Assembly: GCF_900090325.1 (NCBI RefSeq)
Contig: NZ_FMHW01000002.1
Coordinates: 4,837,001 to 4,901,000, forward strand
DNA from: Micromonospora pallida
GTDB lineage: Bacteria; Actinomycetota; Actinomycetes; Mycobacteriales; Micromonosporaceae
Reading direction: 5' to 3'
Length of the DNA stretch: 64,000 nucleotides
The notes under the pieces were generated by a model. That model was not told the DNA's origin and did not search any database. It worked only from the letters and a program-made list of their open reading frames with translations. Of this stretch, positions 19,203 to 28,384 are shown in pieces; the first letter of the stretch is position 1, and each line of letters opens with the position of its first letter. The translations under genes were made by a program, and so were the position numbers.

Positions 19203-20334
19203 GCTCGTCGCGCGGTGGCGTGCCGGCGTCGACGGTCGCCAGCTCGCGGGGCAGCAGGAAGGCGTGTTCCGGCCGCCAGTACGCGAACACCGACGCGCCG
19301 ACGGCGTACCGCCCTCCGCTGCCGTCGTTGGCCACGAACACCGACAGTTCGCTCCCCCAGCCGGTCCGGACCAGGTACTGGGTGCTGACCCCGACGTAGG
19401 CGGCGTCGCTGACCACGCCGGCGACGTGCTGGTGCCCGTCGGGTACCTCGTCGGCGGAGGTGGCCAGGCGCAGCTTCTCCGGGCGTACCCCGAGGTGGAC
19501 CGGGCCCCGGTCGGCGCGGGCGCGGCCGACGGGCACGGTGAAGCGCGTGCCGTACGCGGTCACCGCGACCTCGCTGCCGGTCCGGCCGGCGGCCTCGGCG
19601 GCGAGCAGGTTCGACTGGCCGAGGAAGTTCGCCACGAACGCGGTGGCGGGGAACTCGTACAGGTCGGCGGGGGCGCCGACCTGCTCGATCCGGCCGGCGT
19701 TCATCACCGCGACCGTGTCGGCCATCGTCATGGCCTCCTCCTGGTCGTGGGTGACGTGCACGAACGTCACGCCGACCTCGATCTGGATCCGTTTCAGCTC
19801 GGTCTGCATCCGTCGGCGCAACGTCAGGTCGAGCGCACCGAGAGGCTCGTCGAGCAGGAGCACCTGCGGGTTGTTGATCAGGGCACGGGCCAGCGCGACG
19901 CGCTGCTGCTGCCCGCCGGAGAGTTCGGTGGGACGCCGCCGCCCGTACCCGTCGAGCTGCACCAGGGCAAGCATTCGCTCGACCTGCGGGCGGACCTGGC
20001 GGATGCCCCGCCGGCGCAGGCCGAACGCCACGTTCTCGGCGACGTCGAGGTGCGGGAAGAGGGCGTAGCTCTGGAAGACCGTGTTGACCGGCCGCCGGTA
20101 CGGACGCAGCCGGGTGATGTCCCGGTCGCCGAGGAACACCTGGCCGGCGGTCGGTTCCTCCAGGCCGGCGACCATACGCAGGGTGGTGGTCTTGCCTGAG
20201 CCGGAGGCCCCGAGCAGGGCGAAGAACGCGCCCTGCCCGACAGTGAGGGTGAGCTGGTCGACGGCGGTGACGGCACCGAACCGCCTGGTCAGGTCGACCA
20301 GCCTCAGGTCACCGCCGTTGGTCTCGGTCACCAT
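19144..20334 (-). CDS. Polyamine-type ABC transporter ATP-binding protein (PotA-like)
   Basis: 396 residues. Walker A GASGSGKTTT (about 42-51), Q-loop, signature LSGGQQQR (about 138), Walker B VLLLDEPLGALD (about 158-169), H-loop VTHDQEEA, then a C-terminal TOBE-type regulatory domain (GVRPEKLRLA; AYVGVSTQYLV). Powers the importer. The start is 4 bases after the stop of the solute-binding protein gene, so the operon reads binding protein, ATPase, PotB, PotC. The last 15 residues are Thr/Ser/Arg-rich and come from the duplicated 3' segment. Confidence 0.92.
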   Translation of the reverse strand: MVTETNGGDLRLVDLTRRFGAVTAVDQLTLTVGQGAFFALLGASGSGKTTTLRMVAGLEEPTAGQVFLGDRDITRLRPYRRPVNTVFQSYALFPHLDVAENVAFGLRRRGIRQVRPQVERMLALVQLDGYGRRRPTELSGGQQQRVALARALINNPQVLLLDEPLGALDLTLRRRMQTELKRIQIEVGVTFVHVTHDQEEAMTMADTVAVMNAGRIEQVGAPADLYEFPATAFVANFLGQSNLLAAEAAGRTGSEVAVTAYGTRFTVPVGRARADRGPVHLGVRPEKLRLATSADEVPDGHQHVAGVVSDAAYVGVSTQYLVRTGWGSELSVFVANDGSGGRYAVGASVFAYWRPEHAFLLPRELATVDAGTPPRDEPPVATGVTASSGRTARESR

Positions 20335-20338
20335 CCAC

Positions 20339-21523
20339 TCACGCCCCGATGACCTGCTGGTACTTCGACTCGTACGCCTTCTCCTGCGCCTCGGTCAGGG
20401 TCATGAAGGCCTTCGACTTCGCCAGCATCGCGTCGTCCGGGAAGATCAGCGGATTGGCGGCCAGCTCCGGATCGATCTTCTCCATCTCCGCCTGCGCGCC
20501 CTGCACCGGGCAGATGTAGTTGACGAAGGCGGCGAGCTTCGCGGCGACCGCCGGCTGGTAGTAGTAGTTGATCAACTGCTCGGCGTTGGCCCGGTGGGTG
20601 GCCTTGTTCGGCACGATCAGGTCGTCGGAGTAGAGGATGGCGCCGGAGTCCGGCACCACGAACCTGATCTTGTCGTTCTCGAAGCCGAGCTGGATGATGT
20701 CGCCGGACCAGCCGAGGCAGGCGGCGATGTCGCCCCGGGCCAGTTCCGGGGCGTAGTCGTTGCCGGTGAACCGGCGGATCTGCCCGCCGTCGACCGCACG
20801 CTTGAGCTTGGCGAGGGCGTCGTCGAACTGCGCCTCGGTGAAGTTCCCCGGGTCGTGCCCGTTGGCCTGGAGCAGCAGCCCCATCGTGTCGCGCATCTCG
20901 CTGAGCGCGGTGACCCGGCCCTTCAGGTCGGGGCGGGTCAGCAGCTCGTCAATGGTACGGATCTCCTTGGTGACGCTGCCGTTGTAGGCCAGCCCGGCGA
21001 GGCCGGTCTGCCACGGCACGGAGATCCGGTTCTCCGGGTCGAACGAGCGGCCCTTCAGCGACGGCAGCAGGTTCGCCTGGACGTTGGGCAGCTTCGCGGG
21101 GTCGAGTTTCTGGATCCAGCCGAGCCGGATCATGCGGGCCGACATCCAGTCGGTCACCACGACCAGGTCCCGCTCGGTGCTCTGGCAGGCGGCGAGCTGG
21201 TTGCGCACCTTGCCGAAGAACTCGTTGTTGTCGTTGATGTCCTCGGTGTAGGTGACCTGGATGCCGGTCTCGGCCTGGAACGCGTCCAGGGTCGGCCGCT
21301 TCGTCTCGTCGGCCTCGTCGACGTCCATGTACTGCGGCCAGTTGGAGAAGATCAGCTTCTTCTCGTTGGCGGAGCGGTCCTCGCTGACACAGCCCTCCTC
21401 GGTCTGCCGCGCCGGCTCGGTGCCGCAGCCGGCGAGGGCACCACCCGCGCCGAGCAGCGCGGCCGAGCCGAGCGCACCGGAGAGCAGGCCACGCCGGGAA
21501 ACCGTCCGGGGGTGACTGGGCAT
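20339..21523 (-). CDS. Polyamine-type ABC transporter substrate-binding lipoprotein (PotD-like)
   Basis: 394 residues from ATG 21523, chosen for its AGGAG and because a Tat-like signal (SRRGLLSG) and lipobox (ALAGC) then fall at the N-terminus; the frame is open further upstream. The mature part reads as a spermidine/putrescine-binding fold: LIFSNWPQYMDVDE, VTYTEDINDNNEFFGK, VVTDWMSARM, VPWQTGLAGLAYN, GDIAACLGWSGD, PNKATHRANAEQLINYYY. It captures substrate outside the membrane for the PotABC-type importer. First gene of the operon, divergent from the Lrp/AsnC regulator. Substrate could be a polyamine or a related amine. Confidence 0.9.
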   Translation of the reverse strand: MPSHPRTVSRRGLLSGALGSAALLGAGGALAGCGTEPARQTEEGCVSEDRSANEKKLIFSNWPQYMDVDEADETKRPTLDAFQAETGIQVTYTEDINDNNEFFGKVRNQLAACQSTERDLVVVTDWMSARMIRLGWIQKLDPAKLPNVQANLLPSLKGRSFDPENRISVPWQTGLAGLAYNGSVTKEIRTIDELLTRPDLKGRVTALSEMRDTMGLLLQANGHDPGNFTEAQFDDALAKLKRAVDGGQIRRFTGNDYAPELARGDIAACLGWSGDIIQLGFENDKIRFVVPDSGAILYSDDLIVPNKATHRANAEQLINYYYQPAVAAKLAAFVNYICPVQGAQAEMEKIDPELAANPLIFPDDAMLAKSKAFMTLTEAQEKAYESKYQQVIGA

Positions 21524-21724
21524 GTGACGGCTCCTGGGAATCGTCGTCGGCGAGGGGGCATGCCGGTGGGAGGACCGGGCGATGGGTCGAACGATACTGG
21601 CATGAGGAATCCTTGCGGACAAGTGATTCCGTGGTCACATTGATCCTGCACGACGAAATACGTCACACTGCCGACCTGTCACCGGCGAGCAGCGACCCAT
21701 CGTCCAACGTGAGGGAAGTCCGCG

Positions 21725-22219
21725 ATGACCAACCGCCATCAGGATAGTTCCGGCTCCGTGCGGCGGGTCGCCGTGCGTGAGGGAGCGCACCACGGCCTCC
21801 TCGACGACGTGGCGAGGCGGATCATCGAACAGCTCCGGGAGGACGGCCGCCGTCCGTACGCGGCGATCGGCAAGGCGGTCGGGCTCTCCGAGGCGGCGGT
21901 ACGCCAGCGGGTGCAGCGACTTGTCGACGCGGGCGTGATGCGGATCGTCGCGGTCACCGACCCGCGCCAGCTCGGGCTGCCCCGTCAGGCCATGATCGGG
22001 CTACGGACCGAGGGCGACCTGGACGCCGTCGCCGCCCAGCTCGCCGAGTTGACGGAGATCGACCAGGTGGTGATCACCACCGGCTCGTTCGACCTGCTGG
22101 CCGAGGTGGCCTGCCGGGACGACGACCACCTGGTGGAGACCCTGGGACGGCTCCGGGGCGTACCGGGGGTCGTCTCGACCGAGACCTTCGTCTACCTCAG
22201 ACGCCGGGGTACGCCCTGA
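21725..22219 (+). CDS. Lrp/AsnC family transcriptional regulator
   Basis: 164 residues. N-terminal helix-turn-helix (ARRIIEQLREDGRRPYAAIGKAVGLSEAAVRQRVQRLVDAG, about 30-70, quoted only as landmarks: YAAIGKAVGLSEAAVRQRV) and a C-terminal RAM ligand-sensing domain (VVITTGSFDLLAEVACRDDD). Read divergently from the polyamine importer with about 200 bases between the starts, so it is the likely local regulator responding to an amine or amino acid. GAGGGAAG precedes the ATG at 8-9 bases. Confidence 0.9.
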   Translation: MTNRHQDSSGSVRRVAVREGAHHGLLDDVARRIIEQLREDGRRPYAAIGKAVGLSEAAVRQRVQRLVDAGVMRIVAVTDPRQLGLPRQAMIGLRTEGDLDAVAAQLAELTEIDQVVITTGSFDLLAEVACRDDDHLVETLGRLRGVPGVVSTETFVYLRRRGTP

Positions 22220-22233
22220 CGGGCGGGACGGAG

Positions 22234-22605
22234 TCAGTGGGTGGGCGGGATCACGCGGAGGTGGCCCCGGCGGCCGGTCTGGGGCGGCTGGGACTGGTCC
22301 TGGTGCGAGGTCTCCTGCGGGACGCGGGGCGCGGGGCGCGCGGCCTCGCGAACCGCCTCGGCGAGGGCCACCAGGTCGTCGGTGGTGGGCGGAGGCGGCT
22401 CGAACTCGCCCTCGTGTCGGACGACGTCCCAGCCCCGTGGCGCGGTGAGGTTCCGCGCGTGCGGCTCGCAGAGGTCGTACGTGTGCGGCTCGGCGAAGGC
22501 CGCGAGCGGACCGATGACGGCGGTCGACTCGTTGTAGACATAGGTCAATGTGGCGACCGCTTGCCGGGGGCAGCCGTTTCTGGAGCAGCGCCGTGATGAC
22601 CTCAC
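22234..22605 (-). CDS. DUF3499 family protein
   Basis: About 123 residues from GTG 22605. A TACCCT box lies seven bases upstream, suggesting leaderless initiation; the frame could extend to 22650. Conserved DUF3499 features: N-terminal RRCSRNGCPRQAVATLTYVY with two CxxxxC cysteines, and LCEPHARNLTAPRGWDVVRHE. The Cys/His pattern (C, C, C, H) suggests a small zinc-binding domain. The C-terminal third is Pro/Gln-rich. Function unknown. From memory its divergent neighbour is the zincin-like gene in many actinobacteria, as here. Confidence 0.88.
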   Translation of the reverse strand: MRSSRRCSRNGCPRQAVATLTYVYNESTAVIGPLAAFAEPHTYDLCEPHARNLTAPRGWDVVRHEGEFEPPPPTTDDLVALAEAVREAARPAPRVPQETSHQDQSQPPQTGRRGHLRVIPPTH

Positions 22606-22792
22606 GTGCGGCAGGGTATCTCCATTACCGGGTTCGCCGCACCGGTTCACGGTGCGACACGCCCGTCACCGAGATCACAATTCAGCCGCCGGGTGGGAGA
22701 GTTCGCCGCACAACGGACGAGACACTCCGGTCCGGCACGCCCGGGAGCGCCGGAGCGGCAGGCCAGCGGAGATGAGGACTACCCTGTGCCCT

Positions 22793-23245
22793 ATGACCAG
22801 TCCGGAACACCGTCGCCCCGGCCCCGGTCGGCGGGTGCGCCGCGACCGGCACGGCCGAGGTCTGCGCGGGCGGCTGGTACCGGCAACCGTGCCGTTGGCC
22901 CGGACGAAGGCGGAGATCTTCGACGACCTGGTGCTGGACACGGTCGAGACCTTGGAGCGCCGCTTCGCCAAGGAGCTGGCCGGGGTCGAGTTCGCCGTCG
23001 AGGACGTGCCCCCGGACCTCAACGTCTACGACTCGGACGTACTCGAGGACGGGGAGGTGCCCCTCGCCCGGCTGCTGCCAGGGCGTCCCGGCGGCCGGCA
23101 GGAGATCCCACCACGGATCGTGCTCTACCGGCGTCCGCTGGAGTTCCGCGCGATGGACCGGGAGGATCTCGCCGATCTGGTCCACGATGTCATCATCGAG
23201 CAGGTCGCGAATCTGCTCGGGGTCGATCCCGACGAGCTGGCCTGA
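22793..23245 (+). CDS. Metallopeptidase (zincin-like) family protein with degenerate active site
   Basis: 150 residues. After an Arg-rich N-terminus (about 35 residues) comes the small zincin-1-type fold (FDDLVLDTVETLERRF, VEFAVEDVPPD, IVLYRRPLE, LADLVHDVIIEQVANLLG). The position of the HExxH helix reads VHDVIIEQ: the Glu after the first His is Asp and the second His is absent, so catalysis is unlikely. ATG 22793 lies seven bases after TACCCT, fitting a leaderless transcript; longer upstream reading has no ribosome binding site. Divergent from DUF3499, convergent with whiB. Confidence 0.8.
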   Translation: MTSPEHRRPGPGRRVRRDRHGRGLRGRLVPATVPLARTKAEIFDDLVLDTVETLERRFAKELAGVEFAVEDVPPDLNVYDSDVLEDGEVPLARLLPGRPGGRQEIPPRIVLYRRPLEFRAMDREDLADLVHDVIIEQVANLLGVDPDELA

Positions 23246-23269
23246 CCTCGACGGGATGGTCTGACCCTG

Positions 23270-23355
23270 ACGGGCTGACCTGAGCTCGACGAACTGGCCT
23301 GAGCCCTCACGGGCGGGGCCCGGACCGGGCGGCCCCCACCGCCCGGCACGGGGAA
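23270..23355. terminator. GC-rich inverted repeats between convergent genes
   Basis: GGGCGGGGCCC/GGGCGGCCCCC/CCGCCC segments at about 23309-23346 can fold into strong hairpins between the zincin-like and whiB stop codons. Preceded by short repeats of the type CCTGACGGGCTGA. Probably a shared terminator. Confidence 0.5.
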
Positions 23356-23358
23356 ACG

Positions 23359-23616
23359 TCAGGCCACCCGCCGCTTGAGCTTGCGACGCTCCCGCTCGGA
23401 GAGGCCACCCCAGATTCCGAACCGCTCGTCGTGACCGAGTGCGTACTCCAGGCACTCCGTCTTGACCTCGCATCGGGAACAGATCCGCTTGGCCTCGCGG
23501 GTCGAGCCGCCCTTCTCGGGGAAGAACGCCTCCGGGTCGGTCTGCGAGCAGAGCGCCCGCTCCTGCCACTCCGGCGCGTTTCCGAGCAGGTCGGCCACCT
23601 CAAGCTGGCCGTCCAT
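23359..23616 (-). CDS. whiB: WhiB family iron-sulfur transcriptional regulator (WhiB2/WhmD-like)
   Basis: 85 residues. Four conserved cysteines for a [4Fe-4S] cluster: C23 (ALCSQTD), then C46, C49 and C55 in ICSRCEVKTEC, followed by the GIWGG turn and a basic C-terminus (ERRKLKRR) that contacts DNA or the sigma factor. The short N-terminus and the position next to the zincin-like and F420 genes match the WhiB2/WhmD group, whose members control septation and sporulation. AAGGAGG precedes the ATG. A 16-base perfect palindrome lies 116 bases upstream of the start. Confidence 0.92.
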   Translation of the reverse strand: MDGQLEVADLLGNAPEWQERALCSQTDPEAFFPEKGGSTREAKRICSRCEVKTECLEYALGHDERFGIWGGLSERERRKLKRRVA

Positions 23617-23731
23617 CGAATGCCTCCTTGTCGCGCACCGGCGTCATCGCCGCTGCAACCCCCACGCGGAAAGGCGCGTTCGTCCCTCCGGTACCGATTT
23701 GCTGCGTTCGGTGTAGACAACCCCATTCAAA

Positions 23732-23747
23732 TTACACGCGTGTAATA
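23732..23747. promoter_or_regulatory. 16-base perfect palindrome upstream of whiB
   Basis: ATTACACGCGTGTAAT, perfectly self-complementary and AT-rich at the ends, in the whiB upstream region. Probable operator of a dimeric regulator. It is related to, but does not match, the odd-centred BldD box. Confidence 0.6.
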
Positions 23748-24453
23748 CGTGCGCCGTCAAGCCGAACTTGATAATGGAGTCGCCCTCCCGACACGCTCCG
23801 GACGGCCTTCCGGGCCGCCCGACCCCGCAACCTGCCCTATCGATTCAGACCCCAGAGGAGTAACGCCCTCTCCGGCGAGTTGGTCGAGATTTCTCCCGTG
23901 GCGCTCCACCGTCCGACCCGGACCACACCGCCCACGTGGACGACCGGAGCACCTCCGCCAAGATCAGCGATCTTGGTGGGGCACAGGTTAACGCGACTTA
24001 CCCAGCACCGCCCGTCGAGCATCGGGCGGCGCCCGCACCCTGCCCACAATGTGGACAACAGGCGACCGCAAGCCACCAACGAACGCCTCTCAACAGCCAG
24101 ATTTCCCTGGTCAGCCCGGCTGTGTCGACATCCGGACAGAGACGAGAATGCCTCGCCGGTAAGTGCATTTTGTCCCACCACGTGGCACAGAGGCGGCAGC
24201 GGAAAGCCGGACCGGCGGCAGCGGAGGGCGAGCACGCTACCAACGGTCACCGGACTGACGGGGCGGAATTGCGGGATAGGAATGTTGCGACGGCCAGGCC
24301 GGAACGGCGGGGGGCGGCCGACCGGGCGCTATTTGCTCGACTGTCAATACCGTCAGCCGGTTTTTCCGTCCAGTGCAGAACGTGCCGGACGTGGGATTCC
24401 GCCGCAGGCGACCTTTCCCACCGGCGTCGGAACCCGGACTGGTCCGGGCGGGT
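23748..24453. other. Non-coding interval between whiB promoter and fbiC 3' end
   Basis: About 700 bases with no frame showing actinomycete codon bias. Composition is mixed and locally lower in GC than the genes around it (for example near 24150-24180 and 24330-24365). It may hold the whiB promoter and long leader, and possibly a small RNA; nothing definite is seen. Confidence 0.4.
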
Positions 24454-27018
24454 TCACCGTCCGGCCGGCTCACCGTAGGCCGTGCCACGCCGCCGGGCCG
24501 GACGGCCCGCCGCGGTGGCGATGGCGCGCAACTGCTCCTCGGTACGGGCCGACCCGTTGCCGGACCCGGCCATTCGGGAAATCGTCTCCTCCATCAGGGT
24601 GCCGCCCAGGTCGTTGCAGCCGCCCCGCAGCATCGCCACCGTCCCCTCGTCGCCGAGCTTGACCCAGGAGCACTGGATGTTGTCGATCCGACCGTGCAGC
24701 AGCAACCGGGCCATCGCGTGCACCGCCCGGTTCTCCCGCCAGGTCGGGCCGGGACGGGCGATGCCGGCCAGGTAGATCGGCGCGTTGGTGTGCACGAACG
24801 GCAGCGCCACGAACTCGGTGAAGCCACCGGTGCGGTCCTGCACCCCGGCCAGCACCCGGAAGTGGGCCAGCCAGTGCGCCGGATGGTCGACGTGGCCGTA
24901 CATCATGGTCGAGCTGGACCGGATGCCCAGCTCGTGGGCGGTGGTGACCACCTCGACCCAGGCGGAGGTGGGCAGTTTGCCCTTGGTGAGCACCCAGCGC
25001 ACCTCGTCGTCGAGGATCTCGGCGGCAGTGCCTGGGATGGTGTCCAGTCCGGCCTCACGCAACTGCTCCAGCCAGTCCCGGATGGACAGCCCGGCCTTCG
25101 CCGACGCGGTCGCCACCTCCATCGGCGAGAAGGCGTGCACGTGCATCCCGGGCACCCGCCGCTTGATCGCCCGGACCAGGTCGGCGTACGCGGTGACCGG
25201 CAGCTTCGGGTCGATGCCGCCCTGCATGCAGACCTCGGTCGCGCCCGCCGCCCACGCCTCCTCGGCCCGGTCGGCGACCTGCTCCACCGAGAGGCGGTAG
25301 GCGTCGGCGTCCCGCTCGCGTTGTGCGAACGCGCAGAACCGACAGCCCACGTAGCAGACGTTGCTGAAGTTGATGTTCCGGTTGACCACGTAGGTGACGT
25401 CGTCGCCGACGGTGTCGCGACGCACGTCGTCGGCGAGCCGGCAGAGCGCGTCGAGCGCCGCGCCGTCCGCCGCGAAGAGCGCCAGCGCCGCGTCCGCGTG
25501 CCGGGGGTCGAGCAGCGCCGCCGGGTCGTCGGCGGCCAACCGCAGTCCGGTACGCAGTTCCGCGTCTCCCCCGCCTCCGGCGGCTCCCGCCCGGACCTTC
25601 CCGGCCACCTCGGCCCAGTCGCCGTAGACGCTGTCGAAGTCGCCCCGCCGGTCCCCGGTCCGTCCGGTGGTGTCGATGCTGGCGTGCAGGTCGACCCGGC
25701 CGCCGTGGGTCTCCTCCGGCTCCTGCCAGGGTCGCCCCTGCGGACGGGCCGACTCGACGGCCAGCCCGGTGGCCGGGTCGGCCAACGCGGTCACGTGCGG
25801 CAGCAGGCGCGGATCGAGCCACGGGTCACCGGCCCGGACGTACTCCGGGTAGACGGTCAGCCGCTCGCGCAGCGTGAACCCGGCGGCGGCGGTGTGCTTC
25901 GCCAGCTCGTCGAGCTGCGGCCAGGGCCGTTCCGGGTTCACGTGGTCCGGGGTCACCGGGGAGACGCCACCCCAGTCGTCGATGCCGGCGCGCAGCAGGA
26001 GTTCGTACTCGCCGGCGATGAGGTTCGGCGGGGCCTGGATGCGGGCCTTCGGGCCGAGCAGGACACGGGCCACCGCCACCGTGGCAGCCAGGTCGTGCAG
26101 CTCCGCGTCGGGCATGCCGCGCATGGCGGTGTCCGGCTTGGCGCGGAAGTTCTGCACGATCACCTCCTGGAGGTGGCCGTACTCGCGGTGTGCCCGGCGG
26201 ATGGCGAAAAGCGCGTCCACCCGCTCGGCGGGCGTCTCGCCGATGCCGATCAGGATGCCGGTGGTGAACGGGACGCCGACCCGGCCGGCGTCGTCGAGGA
26301 CCCGCAACCGGACCGCCGGTTCCTTGTCCGGCGAGCCGTGGTGCGGGCCGCCCGGCTCCGACCAGAGCCGGGTGGCGGTGGTCTCCAGCATCATGCCCAT
26401 GCTCGGCGCGACCGGCTTGAGCCGCTGCAACTCCGACCAGGAGAGCACGCCCGGGTTCAGGTGCGGCAGCAGCCCGGTCTCCTCGAGCACCGCGACCGCG
26501 CAGGCCCGCAGATAGTCCAGGGTGGAGTCGTAGCCGCGCTCGTCCAGCCACCGCCGGGCCGCCGGCCAACGCTCCTCGGGCCGGTCGCCGAGGGTGAACA
26601 GGGCCTCCTTGCAGCCCTGCGCCGCGCCCTCGCGGGCGATCGCGAGCACCTCGTCCCGGTCGAGGAAGGCCGCCGGGAGCCGGTGCGGCACGGTGGCGAA
26701 GGTGCAGTAGTGGCAGCGGTCCCGGCAGAGCCGGGTCAGCGGGACGAAGACCTTCTTGGAGAAGGTGATCACACCGGGCCGGCCGGCCTCGCGCAGTCCG
26801 GCGTCCCGGATCCCGGCGGCCACGTCGCACAACTCCGTCAGGGCGTCGCCCCGGGCGGCGAGCAGCGCGGCCGCCTCGTCGACGTCCAGCGCTCGGCCAG
26901 TGGCCGCGCGACGCAGGGCGCGGCGTACCTCCGCCTCGGTCACCGCGTCGACAGGCGGCGGCCCGCCAGCCGTGGTGCCCGCCCCGCCGGCCGCCCCCGC
27001 CTCAGTCTTCTCCCGCAT
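24454..27018 (-). CDS. fbiC: FO synthase, bifunctional FbiC (CofG+CofH)
   Basis: 854 residues, two radical-SAM domains in one chain. The N-terminal CofG half has its cluster motif CxxxCxxC at C98-C102-C105 (CRDRCHYC). The C-terminal CofH half has it at C555-C559-C562 (CYVGCRFC). FbiC condenses tyrosine with the riboflavin precursor 5-amino-6-ribitylaminouracil to make FO, the chromophore of coenzyme F420. Length matches actinobacterial FbiC. fbiA and fbiB lie 1.4 kb away, so the committed F420 genes are clustered but not one operon. Confidence 0.96.
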   Translation of the reverse strand: MREKTEAGAAGGAGTTAGGPPPVDAVTEAEVRRALRRAATGRALDVDEAAALLAARGDALTELCDVAAGIRDAGLREAGRPGVITFSKKVFVPLTRLCRDRCHYCTFATVPHRLPAAFLDRDEVLAIAREGAAQGCKEALFTLGDRPEERWPAARRWLDERGYDSTLDYLRACAVAVLEETGLLPHLNPGVLSWSELQRLKPVAPSMGMMLETTATRLWSEPGGPHHGSPDKEPAVRLRVLDDAGRVGVPFTTGILIGIGETPAERVDALFAIRRAHREYGHLQEVIVQNFRAKPDTAMRGMPDAELHDLAATVAVARVLLGPKARIQAPPNLIAGEYELLLRAGIDDWGGVSPVTPDHVNPERPWPQLDELAKHTAAAGFTLRERLTVYPEYVRAGDPWLDPRLLPHVTALADPATGLAVESARPQGRPWQEPEETHGGRVDLHASIDTTGRTGDRRGDFDSVYGDWAEVAGKVRAGAAGGGGDAELRTGLRLAADDPAALLDPRHADAALALFAADGAALDALCRLADDVRRDTVGDDVTYVVNRNINFSNVCYVGCRFCAFAQRERDADAYRLSVEQVADRAEEAWAAGATEVCMQGGIDPKLPVTAYADLVRAIKRRVPGMHVHAFSPMEVATASAKAGLSIRDWLEQLREAGLDTIPGTAAEILDDEVRWVLTKGKLPTSAWVEVVTTAHELGIRSSSTMMYGHVDHPAHWLAHFRVLAGVQDRTGGFTEFVALPFVHTNAPIYLAGIARPGPTWRENRAVHAMARLLLHGRIDNIQCSWVKLGDEGTVAMLRGGCNDLGGTLMEETISRMAGSGNGSARTEEQLRAIATAAGRPARRRGTAYGEPAGR

Positions 27019-27118
27019 GCCGCAACCCTATTGCCGGCTTGATGGCCTGGCCATGCCGTCCTCCCGCAGGGCTGCGCCAGTGGGATGCGGAGCCTGCCGG
27101 TCAGAAGGCCCACCCGGC

Positions 27119-27172
27119 GGGCCGGGGCCGGTCGTGGTCCGTTTGGGACGTCGACCGGCCCCGGGTCGGCCC
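27119..27172 (-). terminator. Terminator-type hairpin between the Pro-rich membrane protein gene and fbiC
   Basis: GCCGGGGCCGGTCG (27121-27134) pairs with CGACCGGCCCCGGGTCGGC (27152-27170). It lies downstream of the four-helix membrane protein gene and upstream of fbiC, so fbiC probably has its own promoter in the remaining 100 bases. Confidence 0.6.
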
Positions 27173-27209
27173 GGCCAGCACACGGGGGCGCGGCGGGCGG
27201 GCCGGTAGA

Positions 27210-28283
27210 TCAGCGGGCGTCGGAGCCCGGGTCGCGGGGAACGGCCTGGGTACGGTCGCTGTCCGCGTCCGGCGCGACGACCTGGGTACGGTCGCTGTCG
27301 CCGCCCGGAGCCACGGTGGTGGGCTCGGTGAACTGGCGGGGGATCGCCTGGGTCGGGTCGGCCGACGGCGGCTGCCCGAAGGGCGGCGCGGACGGGGTAC
27401 CGCCGGCCGGCGTCGGCGTGGGGCCGGTCACCGGCGCGCCGGGAGTCGTCCCGAACGGCGGGGCGGGCGGGGTGGCGGTGCCGAAGGGCGACGGGGTGCC
27501 CGGCTGACCGACCGGCGGAGCCGACTGGGCCGGGGCGCCGAACGGCGGAGCCGACTGCGGCGCGGTACCGAACGGCGGGGCCGACTGCGGGGTCGGCTGG
27601 CCGAACGGCGGGGCCGACTGGGGAGCACCGAACGGCGGAGCGGACTGCGGGTTCGGCTGGCCGTACGGCGGGGCCGGGTAGCCGGGCTGTGCGCCGTACT
27701 GGCCGGGCTGCGTCGGGTAGTTCGGGTAGCCACCCTGCTGCTGCGGCCAGCCCGGCTGGGGCTGACCGTAGACGCCCGGCTGCGGCTTCGGCTTGGGGAC
27801 GTAGTACTGCGCCCGCCACACCTTCTGCACCACGAGGCCGGCGACCGCGAGCACCGCCAGGACGGCGACCGACTCCAGCAGGAGCAGGAAGGCGTTGCCG
27901 ATCTCGCCCTCGGCGAGCAGGCCGACCACTCCGATCAGGAAGCTCAGCACGCCGAGTACCGCGCTCACCGCGTACTCGACGAGCGCGAACAGGGTGATCT
28001 GCTTCGCCTTCGGCACCGCCGGCTGCACGTGCGTGGCGATCAGGAACGCCAGCACCGGCAGGACGAGCGCCTCGATACCGAGGAAGATGTTGACGCCGCT
28101 CACTGCGCGACCGGTCAGGGTGCTGTACTCCGACATCGGCACCAGCAGCCGGATCAGACCCAGGAAGAGCAGCACCGCGTTCGCGCCGAGGAGCACGAAG
28201 GCGACGAGTTCGCGGAGTGGTTTTGTGTGCTGGGAGGCCTGCGGCGCGTCGGGGGTCGACGCGGGCTCGGCGGGGCTGGTCAA
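27210..28283 (-). CDS. Four-helix membrane protein with repetitive Pro/Gly/Gln-rich tail
   Basis: 357 residues. Four transmembrane segments (about 25-50, 60-86, 95-122, 130-155) are followed by a roughly 200-residue low-complexity cytosolic tail. The tail is first Tyr/Gln/Gly/Pro-rich (QPGVYGQPQPGW), then carries about six units of the form PQSAPPFG, and ends with three T-Q-(A/V)-(V/I)-P modules (DPTQAIPR, RTQVVAP, RTQAVPR). The last are plausible phospho-threonine docking sites for FHA proteins. No enzyme motif. Divergent from fbiA with 101 bases between the starts. Family unknown to me; a scaffold or envelope-organising role is conceivable. Confidence 0.8.
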   Translation of the reverse strand: MTSPAEPASTPDAPQASQHTKPLRELVAFVLLGANAVLLFLGLIRLLVPMSEYSTLTGRAVSGVNIFLGIEALVLPVLAFLIATHVQPAVPKAKQITLFALVEYAVSAVLGVLSFLIGVVGLLAEGEIGNAFLLLLESVAVLAVLAVAGLVVQKVWRAQYYVPKPKPQPGVYGQPQPGWPQQQGGYPNYPTQPGQYGAQPGYPAPPYGQPNPQSAPPFGAPQSAPPFGQPTPQSAPPFGTAPQSAPPFGAPAQSAPPVGQPGTPSPFGTATPPAPPFGTTPGAPVTGPTPTPAGGTPSAPPFGQPPSADPTQAIPRQFTEPTTVAPGGDSDRTQVVAPDADSDRTQAVPRDPGSDAR

Positions 28284-28384
28284 GGGGCTCCCCCTCTTCG
28301 GGCGATGTCGGATAGGTGCGAAGTGAGCCTAGTCTCTCCGCGCGATACCCGAACGACAGCGCCACGTGCGCGAGGATGGTCGAC

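Noticed and set aside
23732..23747. BldD binding site
   Set aside because: BldD boxes are odd-centred with one A/T in the middle; this palindrome is even-centred with GC at its centre.
23998..24250. Minus-strand small ORF upstream of whiB
   Set aside because: No codon bias and no ribosome binding site; Cys/Trp-rich composition looks random.
24373..27042. 889-residue plus-strand frame over fbiC
   Set aside because: Antisense shadow: the minus strand carries two radical-SAM domains with proper cysteine motifs.
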